A stretch of 64,000 nucleotides of DNA from Methanocorpusculum sp. (GCF_030655665.1 NZ_JAUSPQ010000007.1:62001-126000); one strand, 5' to 3'; positions 44,180-53,151 are shown, counted from the first letter of the stretch. Notes: generated by a model from the sequence alone, not told the origin. Numbers and translations: made by a program.

Positions 44180-44494
44180 ATGAATGTTCGCGACATCATT
44201 CCGGAGATACTGCTCATCCTTCTGATGGCGGTATCCGCTATCGTGGTTGTCAGCAGATTATGGCAGGATGCCATCATTTCCATCGGGATTCTGCTGCTTA
44301 TTCTTGCATTCGGCGGACTTATTCTGCAGGTACTGGTCCGTCTCCGCAGGCTGGAGGAGCAGGCAATTCAGCGTGAGCGCATGCTGAGAAGCAATCTGGA
44401 GGATCTGGGCAGACAACTGATCGCCAAGCAGGACCTCACCTCACAGACGGTCATCGAGGCGGTCGAAAGTATCAAGATGCGGATGTACCGTTAG
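44180..44494 (+). CDS. Small membrane protein with C-terminal coiled coil
   Basis: The 104-residue protein has two hydrophobic segments (EILLILLMAVSAIVVV and ISIGILLLILAFGGLILQV) and then a charged coiled coil from about residue 54 (RLRRLEEQAIQRERMLRS). I do not recognise a named family. Its TAG stop is followed immediately by the fen1 ATG, so the two are co-translated, which may be only economy of space. Confidence 0.6.
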   Translation: MNVRDIIPEILLILLMAVSAIVVVSRLWQDAIISIGILLLILAFGGLILQVLVRLRRLEEQAIQRERMLRSNLEDLGRQLIAKQDLTSQTVIEAVESIKMRMYR

Positions 44495-45496
44495 ATGGGT
44501 GTTGCCCTCCGGCCGCTTCTTGCGGAATATAAAGAGTCGCCCGGATGGGAAGGGCTCGGCGGGATTGCGGCGATCGATGCCTTCAACGCATTGTATCAGT
44601 TCCTTTCAGGTATACGGCAGGCAGACGGTGCCCCCCTTATGGACAACGAGGGGCGGACCACGTCCCATCTGAGCGGGTTGCTTTTTCGGAACGCGAACCT
44701 AATCGAGAAGAATATCACCCCCATATATGTTTTTGACGGGAAGCCCCCCGTGTTCAAAGCATCGACGCTGGCAAAGCGCCGTGAAGTTCGGGAAAATGCC
44801 GCGGACTCATGGGAGAAGGCACTGAAAGAGGGAGATGAAGAGAGCGCCAGAAAGTTTGCGATGGCCTCATCGAAGGTCGATGCTTATATTATCGATTCAG
44901 CTAAGGAGCTTCTCTCGGCTCTTGGGATAGCCTGGATCCAAGCGCCCGAAGAAGGGGAAGCTCAATCCTCCTATATGGCATTAAACGGGGATGTGACTTA
45001 CGCGGTATCTCAGGATTATGACTCGCTCCTGTTTGGAGCTCCTGACCTGGTTCGAAACATTACAATTTCAGGAAAAAAAAGGATCCGCGGGAAGGTATTC
45101 TCGATATATCCGGAGAGGCTCAGGCTGGAAGCGGTCCTCTCAGGAATGAGGGTGACGCGAGAGGAGTTGGTCCAGATAGCTCTGCTGATCGGAACGGATT
45201 ACAACAGCGGGGTGCCGGGTGTCGGACCAAAAACCGCAGTGAAAATCGTTGCAGAGGGTAAATTCTATGACCGGATCGACGAGTCGGAGAATGCAGCGGA
45301 TCCAAATCAGCTGATCAGATACTTTCTGGATCCACCGGTCGAGCGGTCCTACCGGATCGAGAGCAGATCGCCGGACCCGGAGTTGGTCATCGACCTTTTG
45401 TGCGGGAAGCATGGGTTCACGAAAGAAAGAGTGGAGGCAGGACTTGAACGACTCGGCGCGAAAAAGGGACAAGCCACGCTGGACGCGTGGTTTTAA
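44495..45496 (+). CDS. fen: Flap endonuclease FEN1 with PCNA-binding tail
   Basis: FEN1 removes 5' flaps during Okazaki fragment maturation and repair. The 333-residue nuclease starts MGVALRPLL and shows the N and I regions with catalytic acids: [53 protein letters not shown] and [19 protein letters not shown] (helix-hairpin-helix). The C-terminal QATLDAWF is a full PCNA-interacting box (QxxLxxWF). It abuts the upstream small gene with no spacer. Confidence 0.96.
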   Translation: MGVALRPLLAEYKESPGWEGLGGIAAIDAFNALYQFLSGIRQADGAPLMDNEGRTTSHLSGLLFRNANLIEKNITPIYVFDGKPPVFKASTLAKRREVRENAADSWEKALKEGDEESARKFAMASSKVDAYIIDSAKELLSALGIAWIQAPEEGEAQSSYMALNGDVTYAVSQDYDSLLFGAPDLVRNITISGKKRIRGKVFSIYPERLRLEAVLSGMRVTREELVQIALLIGTDYNSGVPGVGPKTAVKIVAEGKFYDRIDESENAADPNQLIRYFLDPPVERSYRIESRSPDPELVIDLLCGKHGFTKERVEAGLERLGAKKGQATLDAWF

Positions 45497-45554
45497 TCAC
45501 GTTTTTTGAGAGGGGAGGGACAACTCGTTTTCACAGATGCTTTCCCTAGGCAAT

Positions 45555-45574
45555 ATAAAAAAATATTAAAAAAA
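45555..45574 (-). terminator. T-rich terminator after rpiA
   Basis: On the minus strand two T-runs separated by an AATA (covering 45555-45574) lie just past the rpiA stop codon, fitting an archaeal intrinsic terminator. It may also serve the convergent fen1 transcript weakly. Confidence 0.5.
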
Positions 45575-45577
45575 GTA

Positions 45578-46246
45578 TCAGGCGCTTTTACCGACGATGA
45601 CGATCGTCTTTTCAGTCATCTTAGCAAAGATACCGTTCTCCAGCACACCCGGGATCGAATTGATCGCAGACTCGAGCAAAACAGGGTCGTCCACTCTGCC
45701 GAATGCACAGTCGAATATGTAATTTCCATTGTCAGAAATGACAGGGCCATCCTTTTTCACGCCGTTACGCATAACCGGCTTGCCGCCAAGTTCAGCAAGC
45801 TTCCTGCAGACACTCCCGTACGCAAACGGCAGGATCTCGATTGGGACCATAGCGTCCAGAACGGGCACTTCTTTTGCCTGATCAATGACCACAACAAACT
45901 GTTTTGCCGCATCAGCAACGATCTTCTCTCTGAGATGCGCCGCACCGCGCCCTTTGATCATCTGCTTGGACGGGGTCACCTGATCAGCCCCGTCAATGGC
46001 CATATCCAGCACCGGGTGAAGAGACAGAGTCGTCAGCGAAATACCGTACTCTTCGGCACGCATCGCCGTCTGATGGGATGTCGGAACACCAAAGATCCGC
46101 AGGCCTTCCGACCTGATCCGCTCACCAAGACGTTCCATCGCGAAAAAAACCGTCGAGCCCGTTCCAAGCCCCACGATCATCCCGTCCTTTACCATATCAG
46201 CCGCACGATACCCGGCATTTCTTTTTGCTTCAACCACAGCATCCAT
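45578..46246 (-). CDS. rpiA: Ribose-5-phosphate isomerase A
   Basis: RpiA interconverts ribose and ribulose 5-phosphate, supplying ribulose 5-phosphate to RibB and pentoses for nucleotides. From ATG 46246 (222 aa) the protein shows VGLGTGSTVFFAMERLGE, FGVPTSHQTAMRAEEYGI, DMAIDGADQVTPSKQMIKGRGA with catalytic Asp and Lys, and ILPFAYGSV. A GTG three codons upstream is possible but has no better ribosome-binding site. It is monocistronic. Confidence 0.93.
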   Translation of the reverse strand: MDAVVEAKRNAGYRAADMVKDGMIVGLGTGSTVFFAMERLGERIRSEGLRIFGVPTSHQTAMRAEEYGISLTTLSLHPVLDMAIDGADQVTPSKQMIKGRGAAHLREKIVADAAKQFVVVIDQAKEVPVLDAMVPIEILPFAYGSVCRKLAELGGKPVMRNGVKKDGPVISDNGNYIFDCAFGRVDDPVLLESAINSIPGVLENGIFAKMTEKTIVIVGKSA

Positions 46247-46336
46247 TATGCACACAAATATGCGTGATATCCTAATAATGACTTTGGATAAGCATCCTCT
46301 CGATTGATTTATTATAGCGAAAAACCGTTATTAATT

Positions 46337-47791
46337 ATGACAGATACCCTCCCTTCAGGAAAGACCCTGATATTCATACTGATCGTTGCATCCATCGCCT
46401 CATTCATGTCAGCCCTTGACGGGACGATCGTCAATATCGCTCTCCCAAGCATCGCGAAAGCATTCGATCTCTCCACCTCCTCCGTCGCCTGGGTCAGCAC
46501 AATATATCTCCTCGTCATCGCCGGCCTGCTGCTGATCATCGGGAAAATTACCGACACTATCGGCCTCAAAAAAATATTTCTGGGAGGATTTGCCATCTTC
46601 GTCATCGGCTCTTTTTCCTGCGGGTTTTTCCCCGACCTTCTGCACTCGTTTAATATCCTCCTGATTTCCCGAATCGTCCAGGCAATAGGAGGCGGGATGA
46701 TGATAGTCGTGGCCCCAGCCATGCTTTCCCGATTCATGCCGGGGGACCGACGGGCAAAAGGCCTCGCCCTCATTATGCTTTTTGCCGCCGTCGGCATGGC
46801 GCTTGGTCCGACACTTGGAGGATATCTTACCGAGTATCTTTCCTGGCACTGGATCTTTTTCATCAACGTCCCGGTCGGCATTTTTGCCGTCATCCTGGGA
46901 CTTTTCGTCATACCGGAGAACAAACCCGATTCATGCCCTCTCAAGAGATTTGACACTGCCGGAGCAATCCTTATTTTTGTCGGCCTTGCGGCGCTGCTCT
47001 TCGCCTTCTCGGAAGGATTCTCTCTTGGCTGGACCTCACCCCAAATCATCATCTCGACCCTCCTTGCCGTGATCTTTATCGGCGGCTTCATTCGGCGTGA
47101 ACTGCACTACGACAACCCGCTGATTGATCTTGGCATGTTCAAAAGCAGATCATTTGTTGTCCTGAACATCGTCTTCGCACTGCTCTATTTCACGTTTGCC
47201 GGAGCGAACTATATTCTCCCGTTTTACCTTGAGTATATACACGGTTTTTCGACCTCAAACGCGGGACTCATCCTGACAAGCCTCTCGGTCGGGATGATGA
47301 TCACCGGCATTCTATCCGGTCTGATCTATGCAAAACTGGTCGGCAAAATAAAATATATGGTCATGGTAGGTGTTGTTCTGGTTGGAGTGGGATATTTCCT
47401 TCTCTCCCACTTGAGCCCTGTTACTGGGTTAGGGGTCATCATCACTGCACTTTCAATGATTGGTCTCGGAATTGGTGTGACGGTCACGCCTCTTACCACG
47501 CTGATCATGGGGGCGGCTCCTGCATCCAAGCAGGGAATGGTCTCAAGTCTGACCGGTCTGGAGCGGTATGCCCCCATGACGATCGGTGTGGCAGTCTACA
47601 ACCTCATTGTGATCGTAGGCATCGTCACGATCGTCAAGGACTCAGGGATAACCTATAAAACACCCGCAGATATCAGCCCATCCATCCTCGCACTCGGTTT
47701 TGACATGGCGTTTGTGATCTCGGTGATCCTGGCCGTGGTAATTTTAGCTCTCTGCTTCTTCATCAAAGAAGAAAAGGCGGTAGAGGAATAA
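46337..47791 (+). CDS. MFS transporter, DHA2-type multidrug exporter (14 helices)
   Basis: The 484-residue protein has 14 predicted membrane helices. Motif C/D features of the DHA2 family are visible: MSALDGTIVNIALPSIAKAF in helix 1, WVSTIYLLVIAGLL, RIVQAIGGGMMIVVAPAML, and GMALGPTLGGYL with WHWIFFINVPVG. The family expels drugs and other amphipathic compounds using the proton gradient. The next gene encodes a MarR-type regulator with an operator palindrome in the 53-base gap, so the pair probably forms an inducible efflux system. ATG 46337 is chosen 25 bases after a TTTATTATA element. Confidence 0.9.
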   Translation: MTDTLPSGKTLIFILIVASIASFMSALDGTIVNIALPSIAKAFDLSTSSVAWVSTIYLLVIAGLLLIIGKITDTIGLKKIFLGGFAIFVIGSFSCGFFPDLLHSFNILLISRIVQAIGGGMMIVVAPAMLSRFMPGDRRAKGLALIMLFAAVGMALGPTLGGYLTEYLSWHWIFFINVPVGIFAVILGLFVIPENKPDSCPLKRFDTAGAILIFVGLAALLFAFSEGFSLGWTSPQIIISTLLAVIFIGGFIRRELHYDNPLIDLGMFKSRSFVVLNIVFALLYFTFAGANYILPFYLEYIHGFSTSNAGLILTSLSVGMMITGILSGLIYAKLVGKIKYMVMVGVVLVGVGYFLLSHLSPVTGLGVIITALSMIGLGIGVTVTPLTTLIMGAAPASKQGMVSSLTGLERYAPMTIGVAVYNLIVIVGIVTIVKDSGITYKTPADISPSILALGFDMAFVISVILAVVILALCFFIKEEKAVEE

Positions 47792-47816
47792 ACCTTTTTT
47801 TTCAAACACACATAAA

Positions 47817-47834
47817 TAGTTGCAAATGCAACTA
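47817..47834. promoter_or_regulatory. Perfect 18-bp palindrome, likely MarR operator
   Basis: TAGTTGCAAATGCAACTA is a perfect inverted repeat (8-bp arms, AA centre) between the MFS stop and the MarR start. It overlaps the zone just downstream of a CATAAATA TATA-like element at 47811-47818. MarR dimers bind palindromes of this length, so autoregulation is likely; no copy is seen upstream of the MFS gene. Confidence 0.65.
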
Positions 47835-47844
47835 AATTATACTG

Positions 47845-48345
47845 ATGCAGCAAAAACCGATACAGGAAGGTCTCGGCCATAACATCATGGCATTTGACAA
47901 GTATTTCAGAATATATCTGAAAAATAACCTCAAAGTCTACAATCTCAATACTGCTGAAGGAATGGTTCTCCTCTCACTCTGCGGAGAGGAGCGAAGGACA
48001 GAAGGACAGATCTTCGACAGTATTCATAAGAATGAACCGGAAACGACCCAGGACCAGCTGGTTCATGAACTGCATTATGATAAAAGTGTGATGACGCGAA
48101 CAATGCAGTCCCTCGAAAGCAAGGGGTATGTTACACGATCCATGAATCCAGCAGACAGCAGGTCATTTCTTTTTGGTCTGACAGAGGCGGGATCTGGTTT
48201 CAAAGCCGTCCTTATGGATATCATGCGGGAGTGGAACGACACGGTGCTGGAGGGATTTACGGCTTTGGAAATCTGCCAGATGAGCGACATACTTGCGAAA
48301 CTTGCCCAAAACGCCCAGAAAACAGGTATCCGGAAAGAACGATGA
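47845..48345 (+). CDS. MarR-family transcriptional regulator
   Basis: The 166-residue protein has the MarR winged helix: NLNTAEGMVLLSLCGEERRT, QLVHELHYDKSVMTRTMQSL as recognition helix region, and the wing KGYVTRSMNPADSRSFLFGL with TEAG. The N- and C-terminal helices give dimerisation. It likely represses its own operon (palindrome at 47817-47834) and possibly the exporter upstream, in response to a toxic ligand. The stop overlaps the next small gene (ATGA). Confidence 0.9.
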   Translation: MQQKPIQEGLGHNIMAFDKYFRIYLKNNLKVYNLNTAEGMVLLSLCGEERRTEGQIFDSIHKNEPETTQDQLVHELHYDKSVMTRTMQSLESKGYVTRSMNPADSRSFLFGLTEAGSGFKAVLMDIMREWNDTVLEGFTALEICQMSDILAKLAQNAQKTGIRKER

Positions 48346-48578
48346 CGAACAATAACTCTATCGCAAAAAAAGCCGGCAAAGGTCTTGCAGCCTATCTAAC
48401 CGACTGGAAAAATCTTCTGGCACATGCCCTTCTTGGATGTCTTCTGCTTTTGATCGCAATTATCGCGCCGGTCCCAATCTGGACAAAGCTGGTGCTGATC
48501 ATCTGTCTGGTGACACTGAACATTCTTCGCATGAGATGGTCAAAGGCACGAAATGCGAAAAAAATGGGGGAAATATGA
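48342..48578 (+). CDS. Small two-helix membrane protein
   Basis: The 78-residue protein (MTNNNSIAKKAGKGLAAYL) has two hydrophobic segments, LLAHALLGCLLLLIAIIAPV and TKLVLIICLVTLNILRM, and a basic tail. No family is recognised. The ATGA overlap with marR means that it is translated from the same transcript, so it may belong to the efflux or stress response. Confidence 0.6.
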   Translation: MTNNNSIAKKAGKGLAAYLTDWKNLLAHALLGCLLLLIAIIAPVPIWTKLVLIICLVTLNILRMRWSKARNAKKMGEI

Positions 48579-48656
48579 GCTCAAAAAACTCCTTTGGCAA
48601 TTACCTTTAAATGCACGTGGCGTTATGTAGTTAGTAACGATACCGGAGACAGGATC

Positions 48657-49082
48657 ATGACATACGCAGTAATTTACTTTTCACGAACTGGAACCAGCAG
48701 GAGGATTGCTGAAAAAATCGCGAAAAAACTCTCCGTCGAACCGGTAGAGATGACCGACAACATGGACTGGGACGGCACTCTTGGCTACATGCGTGCAGCA
48801 CGTTACGCAATGCAGAACAAGGATGTGACAGTTCAGACCCGCGGTCAGATCGGAACGGTAGACGAATATATCGTGATAACACCGATGTGGTGCGGAAAAA
48901 TCACCCCGGCGATCCGGATACTTCTGCAGGATCTTCCTAAAGACAAAGTCCACCTGATTGTTTCATCGGGGGGCATGAACTTAAAAGAACGGGACGGATA
49001 TCTTTCCGTTCTGGACATCATGAAGAAAGATAAGAACGAGGATCAGCTGATTGACGCCTTCGTTGGCGGCTTATCCACGTAA
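48657..49082 (+). CDS. Flavodoxin-family protein
   Basis: The 141-residue protein is a flavodoxin: YAVIYFSRTGTSRRIAEKIA is the FMN phosphate loop, YIVITPMWCGKITPAIRILL the second FMN-contacting loop, and HLIVSSGGMNLKERDGYL the third. ATG 48657 is used because the family starts at the first beta strand; the frame is open further upstream without support. Such proteins (as in many methanogen NAD(P)H:quinone-type flavodoxins) can act in redox stress defence. It follows the MarR operon by 78 bases. Confidence 0.85.
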   Translation: MTYAVIYFSRTGTSRRIAEKIAKKLSVEPVEMTDNMDWDGTLGYMRAARYAMQNKDVTVQTRGQIGTVDEYIVITPMWCGKITPAIRILLQDLPKDKVHLIVSSGGMNLKERDGYLSVLDIMKKDKNEDQLIDAFVGGLST

Positions 49083-49098
49083 TCGATTATCTCTATTT

Positions 49099-49908
49099 TT
49101 ATCCGGAGATCAGCATCTGGACCGCGATTACCAGCATCAGGATGAAAAATATCCGGCGAAGCCATACATCCGGGACATGTCCTGAGACCTTGACGGCAAA
49201 AATTACCATTGGTATCGCCGTGATAACGAGAATCGCCCACATCATGACGTCAATGTAGCCAATCAGATAAAATCCATATGCGGATAGATCAACTCCGGCA
49301 GAAAAGCCGTTCACCAGATATGAGAGGATCCCGCCGATTGTGATGAAGAGAATAGCTGCAGAGGAAGTCGCGGCAGCTTTTTTCATGGTGAACTTACCCA
49401 GAATTACCATGAGCGGTACCAGGATAGTGCCGCCTCCAACACCCAGAAGACCGGACATGAACCCGGCAGTCCCACCAATACTCCCGGCAAGGGGAGCGGC
49501 CATTCTCTCACCCGTTCCGGACGGGAGACAAGTCACCAGACGAACCGCCCCGAGGATCAGCATCACGCCAAAGAGGATCGTGAGTATCTGTACCGGAAGA
49601 TACGTGGCGACCGTGCCGCCGATGAACCCGGTCACCGTGCCGCAAAGCCCCATGATAATGGCGTCCCGCCAGACCACATTTCTTTTTTTCGTGTGGCTGA
49701 CTGCTCCGGTAAGGACGGTCGGAAACGCCGCTGCAAGACTGGTTCCAAATGCCACAAGAATCGCGATATCATCCGGGACCCCCGACTGTCGGAGAACAAA
49801 AAACATCACCGGTGCGTATAAAAATCCGCCGCCAACACCCAAAAGACCGGACATGAATCCGGCAAGAAGGCCGGTCCCGATCAAAATACAGATGAAAATG
49901 GGGTCCAT
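49099..49908 (-). CDS. TauE/SafE-family sulfite/organosulfur exporter
   Basis: The 269-residue protein has eight predicted membrane helices in two repeats, each with the family signature GLLGVGGG: SGLLGVGGGFLYAPVMFF and FMSGLLGVGGGTILVPLMVI. Members export sulfite, sulfoacetate and similar anions. It starts four bases after the radical SAM gene in the cysteine operon, which fits a role in disposing of sulfur compounds formed when sulfide is handled (inference). Confidence 0.9.
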   Translation of the reverse strand: MDPIFICILIGTGLLAGFMSGLLGVGGGFLYAPVMFFVLRQSGVPDDIAILVAFGTSLAAAFPTVLTGAVSHTKKRNVVWRDAIIMGLCGTVTGFIGGTVATYLPVQILTILFGVMLILGAVRLVTCLPSGTGERMAAPLAGSIGGTAGFMSGLLGVGGGTILVPLMVILGKFTMKKAAATSSAAILFITIGGILSYLVNGFSAGVDLSAYGFYLIGYIDVMMWAILVITAIPMVIFAVKVSGHVPDVWLRRIFFILMLVIAVQMLISG

Positions 49909-49912
49909 GATA

Positions 49913-51016
49913 TCAGGGTATTATCTCGCAGCCGTTATATCGCGTGTGGGCAAATGCTCCCGCGGGGAGAGAGCCATCATCCAGCATCGTCCGAATACGA
50001 GGGAGGTTTTCCACAAGGGCATCGTGCAGGTTTCTGACCGTGCCGCAGACGAGTCTGTATCCATCACGCCAGGGTCTGACGATGTTTGAGTAGAGACACC
50101 GCCCTCCGCAGAATCCATATATGTCGCAGGAGAGACACGGTTCACGAACCGGGATCTCGGGAAGGGAGAGAGGATCAGCGGTACGGATCTCGCCCGCATA
50201 AAAATCCGCCATCCCGACCATGATCGGACAGGGGGCGATTTGGCCGTTGGTCATCACACTGTAGTTCACATACCCCGAGCCGCATCTGAGTTTTGACGGG
50301 CGACCAAGCAGAAGATCCTCGGTCGTCGAAAGAAACGGATACCATTTTGGAACAACACCCGTTGTCTCGATTCGCGAGACCCACTCGGCAACAAGCCGAC
50401 GAATCCCTGCATTGTACCCTTCGCTCCATTCGGCAAACCTCCGACGGGAGAAGTCCCCGGTGAAATCCGCGTCCATCTGCCAGTGGATAGAACTGAAATG
50501 TTCTGCAAGATGGGTGACGGCAGAAAATATCTCCGTGTCTTCTGCTACGGTCATTCTCGCGATAAGCTCACCCGTGAATCCGTTGGAACGGATCATATCA
50601 ACTGTGCCAAGCACCAGATCATACATCCCCTTCCCCCGGTGTCCGTCGGTAAGTGCCCTTTCCCCGTCGATGGATATAAGGATAGTCTCGAACTGGTTTG
50701 TGTATTCTTTTGGAAGCTTGCCAAGAAGTGTACCGTTCGTCTGGAGCATGAACCGTTTCACCGGCGCATGATCCATAATCTCCATCACCAGATCAGATCG
50801 GATGAGCGGTTCACCCCCAATAAACGTGAGAACGGCATGCGGATCTTTTGAAAGAAATGCATACAGATCACGCAGCGGATAAGCCAAATCTTCGCAAATC
50901 GTTTCATCGATCGTGCCGGGAGAATTTCCGCAAAGGTCTTCCTCCTCGAACATTTTTCCTCTGCAGTAGGAACAACAGAGGTTACAGTCATCGGTCACGA
51001 TCAGATGAAAAAACAT
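49913..51016 (-). CDS. Peptide-modifying-type radical SAM protein (AF1420-like, SPASM-like tail)
   Basis: The 367-residue protein starts with the radical SAM cluster motif CNLCCSYCRG (CxxxCxxC) and GGEPLIRSDLVMEI. The C-terminal third has an auxiliary-cluster array: CGSGYVNYSVM, APCPIMVGMAD, PCLSCDIYGFCGGRCLYS, and a final Cys. That places it with the putative peptide-modifying family typified by AF1420. No obvious short precursor peptide gene is adjacent. It lies two bases after SepCysS and four before TauE. Confidence 0.85.
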   Translation of the reverse strand: MFFHLIVTDDCNLCCSYCRGKMFEEEDLCGNSPGTIDETICEDLAYPLRDLYAFLSKDPHAVLTFIGGEPLIRSDLVMEIMDHAPVKRFMLQTNGTLLGKLPKEYTNQFETILISIDGERALTDGHRGKGMYDLVLGTVDMIRSNGFTGELIARMTVAEDTEIFSAVTHLAEHFSSIHWQMDADFTGDFSRRRFAEWSEGYNAGIRRLVAEWVSRIETTGVVPKWYPFLSTTEDLLLGRPSKLRCGSGYVNYSVMTNGQIAPCPIMVGMADFYAGEIRTADPLSLPEIPVREPCLSCDIYGFCGGRCLYSNIVRPWRDGYRLVCGTVRNLHDALVENLPRIRTMLDDGSLPAGAFAHTRYNGCEIIP

Positions 51017-51018
51017 AA

Positions 51019-52197
51019 TTAACTGATGGTCAGACCATTCGTTTCGGCGATCTCAAGATAGGTGTCTGCAACATATTCAGCCTGTTTTCTGGTCATGCCG
51101 TAGGTGTTGATCTTCCAGACTTTGGTGGCCCCGGGAATGATGCCGGTGATACCCTTTTTGGAGAGAGCACTTGAGAGGTAAAATCCCCGCTTCTTGTGGG
51201 TTTGCGCGACCTGATCAAAGGAGCCGGTGGTGTCCAACCGGGTAAGCGTGTGTTTTCTCGGATACTCGGACATGATCTTCGTTCCCTCGATTGACCTGAG
51301 AGCCTCCACCACGATTCGGCTATTGGCAAGCTCCTCGTCAAAGTGTTCGACGCGGGCCTTCACCGTCGGAAATGAAGCAAGAAGTCCAACGATAGGAGCC
51401 CCCATCAAGGAACAGCCGAGAATGCCAACCTCTTTGATACCGAATTTCCGTCCGGTTATGTCACCCTCCATCTGTGTCGTACGGAAAACCTCGTCAGCAC
51501 GTTCCTCGGTCGCGGCGAGAATTCCCGACGGGGCGGGGGCAGCCATACTTTTGTGACCCGACCCAACGATGAAATCGACCCCAAGCTCCTTGCCGTTCAC
51601 CGGCATGATGCCCACGGTGTAGACCCCATTGTAGAGAACAGGGACATCATACTGATGAGCGACCTTGACGATACCTTTCACATCATGCATATTGCCGAAC
51701 TGGTAATCCACATGATCGATGAAGAGCAGCTTTGGCGCAGTGCCAAACTCACGAACAACATCCTCGATCCGATTCGCGGTATCCTCAGCGGTGATATGGT
51801 TGTCGGCAGTTTTGGGGATCTCGCGAACGACCCCTTTCTGAAGTTCGACGGAAAGATACGAAGTATAGTGGGCAAGAGCACCGATCAAGACCGGATCGCC
51901 TTTTTCCACATAGGTGCCGGCGACCTGCTGGAATCCGCGGCGTGCTCCGGGAATCGTGCGTGCCTGCGCCATCCCAAGCCACTCGGCGACATCCACATGG
52001 AAATCCTTCAGCGGCGGGTTCTCGATATAATCCAGGCGGAACGGTTTTCTGCAATTGTCACAGACCGAGTAACCATCACCCCAGGATATCATCGCTTTCA
52101 TCGCCTCGGTCGTCAGACGGCCTCCCACTTGGATTGGATCCAGATTGATGGACGTCTCCTCGACCATCCGCGCCTCAATATTATCACAACATTTCAT
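51019..52197 (-). CDS. pscS: O-phosphoseryl-tRNA:Cys-tRNA synthase (SepCysS)
   Basis: SepCysS converts Sep-tRNA(Cys) to Cys-tRNA(Cys) with sulfide, the cysteine route of methanogens lacking free cysteine synthesis. The 392-residue PLP enzyme has active-site cysteines in SVCDNCRKPFRLD, GARRGFQQVA, FIDHVDYQFGNMHDV, and the PLP Lys in VGSGHKSMAAPAPSGIL. The N-terminus (CCDNIE) holds an extra Cys pair. SepRS is not in the window. A 59-residue helical protein overlaps its start. Confidence 0.95.
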   Translation of the reverse strand: MKCCDNIEARMVEETSINLDPIQVGGRLTTEAMKAMISWGDGYSVCDNCRKPFRLDYIENPPLKDFHVDVAEWLGMAQARTIPGARRGFQQVAGTYVEKGDPVLIGALAHYTSYLSVELQKGVVREIPKTADNHITAEDTANRIEDVVREFGTAPKLLFIDHVDYQFGNMHDVKGIVKVAHQYDVPVLYNGVYTVGIMPVNGKELGVDFIVGSGHKSMAAPAPSGILAATEERADEVFRTTQMEGDITGRKFGIKEVGILGCSLMGAPIVGLLASFPTVKARVEHFDEELANSRIVVEALRSIEGTKIMSEYPRKHTLTRLDTTGSFDQVAQTHKKRGFYLSSALSKKGITGIIPGATKVWKINTYGMTRKQAEYVADTYLEIAETNGLTIS

Positions 52198-52373
52198 AAG
52201 AGCTCCTCTCTAAGTATGGATATCTGTTTCTCCACCGATGCGAGGGCCTTAGCGGTTTTTGCCTTCTGATCCTCGTCAAGGGAATGATCCGGGGCAGTAG
52301 TCCGGAGAATGGCTCTGATATCCGTTAGGGAGAACAAAGCCTGAAATACTGCATCTGCGGCTCGCTGTGACAT
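52194..52373 (-). CDS. Small helical protein coupled to SepCysS
   Basis: The 59-residue protein (MSQRAADAVFQALFSLTDIR) is predicted all-helical with a C-terminal heptad-like stretch (KTAKALASVEKQISILREEL). Its stop overlaps the SepCysS start (ATGA), so it leads the cysteine operon. SepCysE, a helical scaffold bridging SepRS and SepCysS, is the known small partner in other methanogens but is about three times longer. This may be a minimal counterpart (inference). No ribosome-binding site is seen close to the ATG. Confidence 0.5.
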   Translation of the reverse strand: MSQRAADAVFQALFSLTDIRAILRTTAPDHSLDEDQKAKTAKALASVEKQISILREELL

Positions 52374-52413
52374 GATGGTATGTACGTCTACTCCTGGACA
52401 AAAGAAAATATCG

Positions 52414-53151
52414 TTACAGGCTAACGAGACCGAAGAGGAAGAGAACACCGATGATCACCGGAACATGGATGAGATAGATGATCAGCGTGTGGCGGCCGAT
52501 GAAACAGAGCGGGGTAAATACCCGCGGCATCTCACCAAGCCGGGTGAGGATCCCATGCCGAACGCCGTCTTTGTATAATACCGATCCGAGTGCCACGCCG
52601 AGAAGAACGACCCCGAACCAGGGGATGAGCGGCTCGTAGTCCAGAGTCGCAAATCCATTGTAGGTAATACCAAACGGGATCAAAAACGCGGGTCCCCGAA
52701 GCATCGAGACGATCGGCGAAAGGGCGATACAGATAAGGCCAACGACGAGGGAGATATACGGTTTGACTTTCATCACAACAAACGGGATGGAAATGATCGT
52801 GGAGATGCCGATCATATGAAGAATGCCGAATACGACAAATTCCGCAGGATAAACAAGCCAGGTTACTATCGTAATGACGGCGGCAAAGCAAAGGAGATAG
52901 AGACCACGGAAAAATAGTTTCTTCGCCGACCGAACCGGGTTGGTCTCGCGGCCAGTGGAAAGAACGAGAGAAACGCCGGCGATCACTACGAAGAGGAATG
53001 CGATCGGCGCACCCGACATGGTATACGGATCGAACCAAGTGGCTAGCCCGGTCTTAAAGAAGTACAGACAGAAGAGGATATGATACAGGATCATCAGGAT
53101 GAGGGCAACCCCGCGTGCAGCATCCAGTTCAAAGTAGCGTGACCCTCTCAT
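52414..53151 (-). CDS. DUF1624-type acyltransferase-like membrane protein
   Basis: The 245-residue protein has seven or eight membrane helices and the heparan-alpha-glucosaminide acetyltransferase-like (DUF1624) signature ELDAARGVALILMILYHILF with conserved Asp and His in the first helix, plus FFRGLYLLCFAAVITI. Such proteins acylate surface sugars or lipids across the membrane. I use ATG 53151; ATG 53187 (MDRYDIRIN) would nearly abut the divergent gene at 53194. It is 41 bases upstream of the small helical gene and may be transcribed with it. Confidence 0.75.
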   Translation of the reverse strand: MRGSRYFELDAARGVALILMILYHILFCLYFFKTGLATWFDPYTMSGAPIAFLFVVIAGVSLVLSTGRETNPVRSAKKLFFRGLYLLCFAAVITIVTWLVYPAEFVVFGILHMIGISTIISIPFVVMKVKPYISLVVGLICIALSPIVSMLRGPAFLIPFGITYNGFATLDYEPLIPWFGVVLLGVALGSVLYKDGVRHGILTRLGEMPRVFTPLCFIGRHTLIIYLIHVPVIIGVLFLFGLVSL

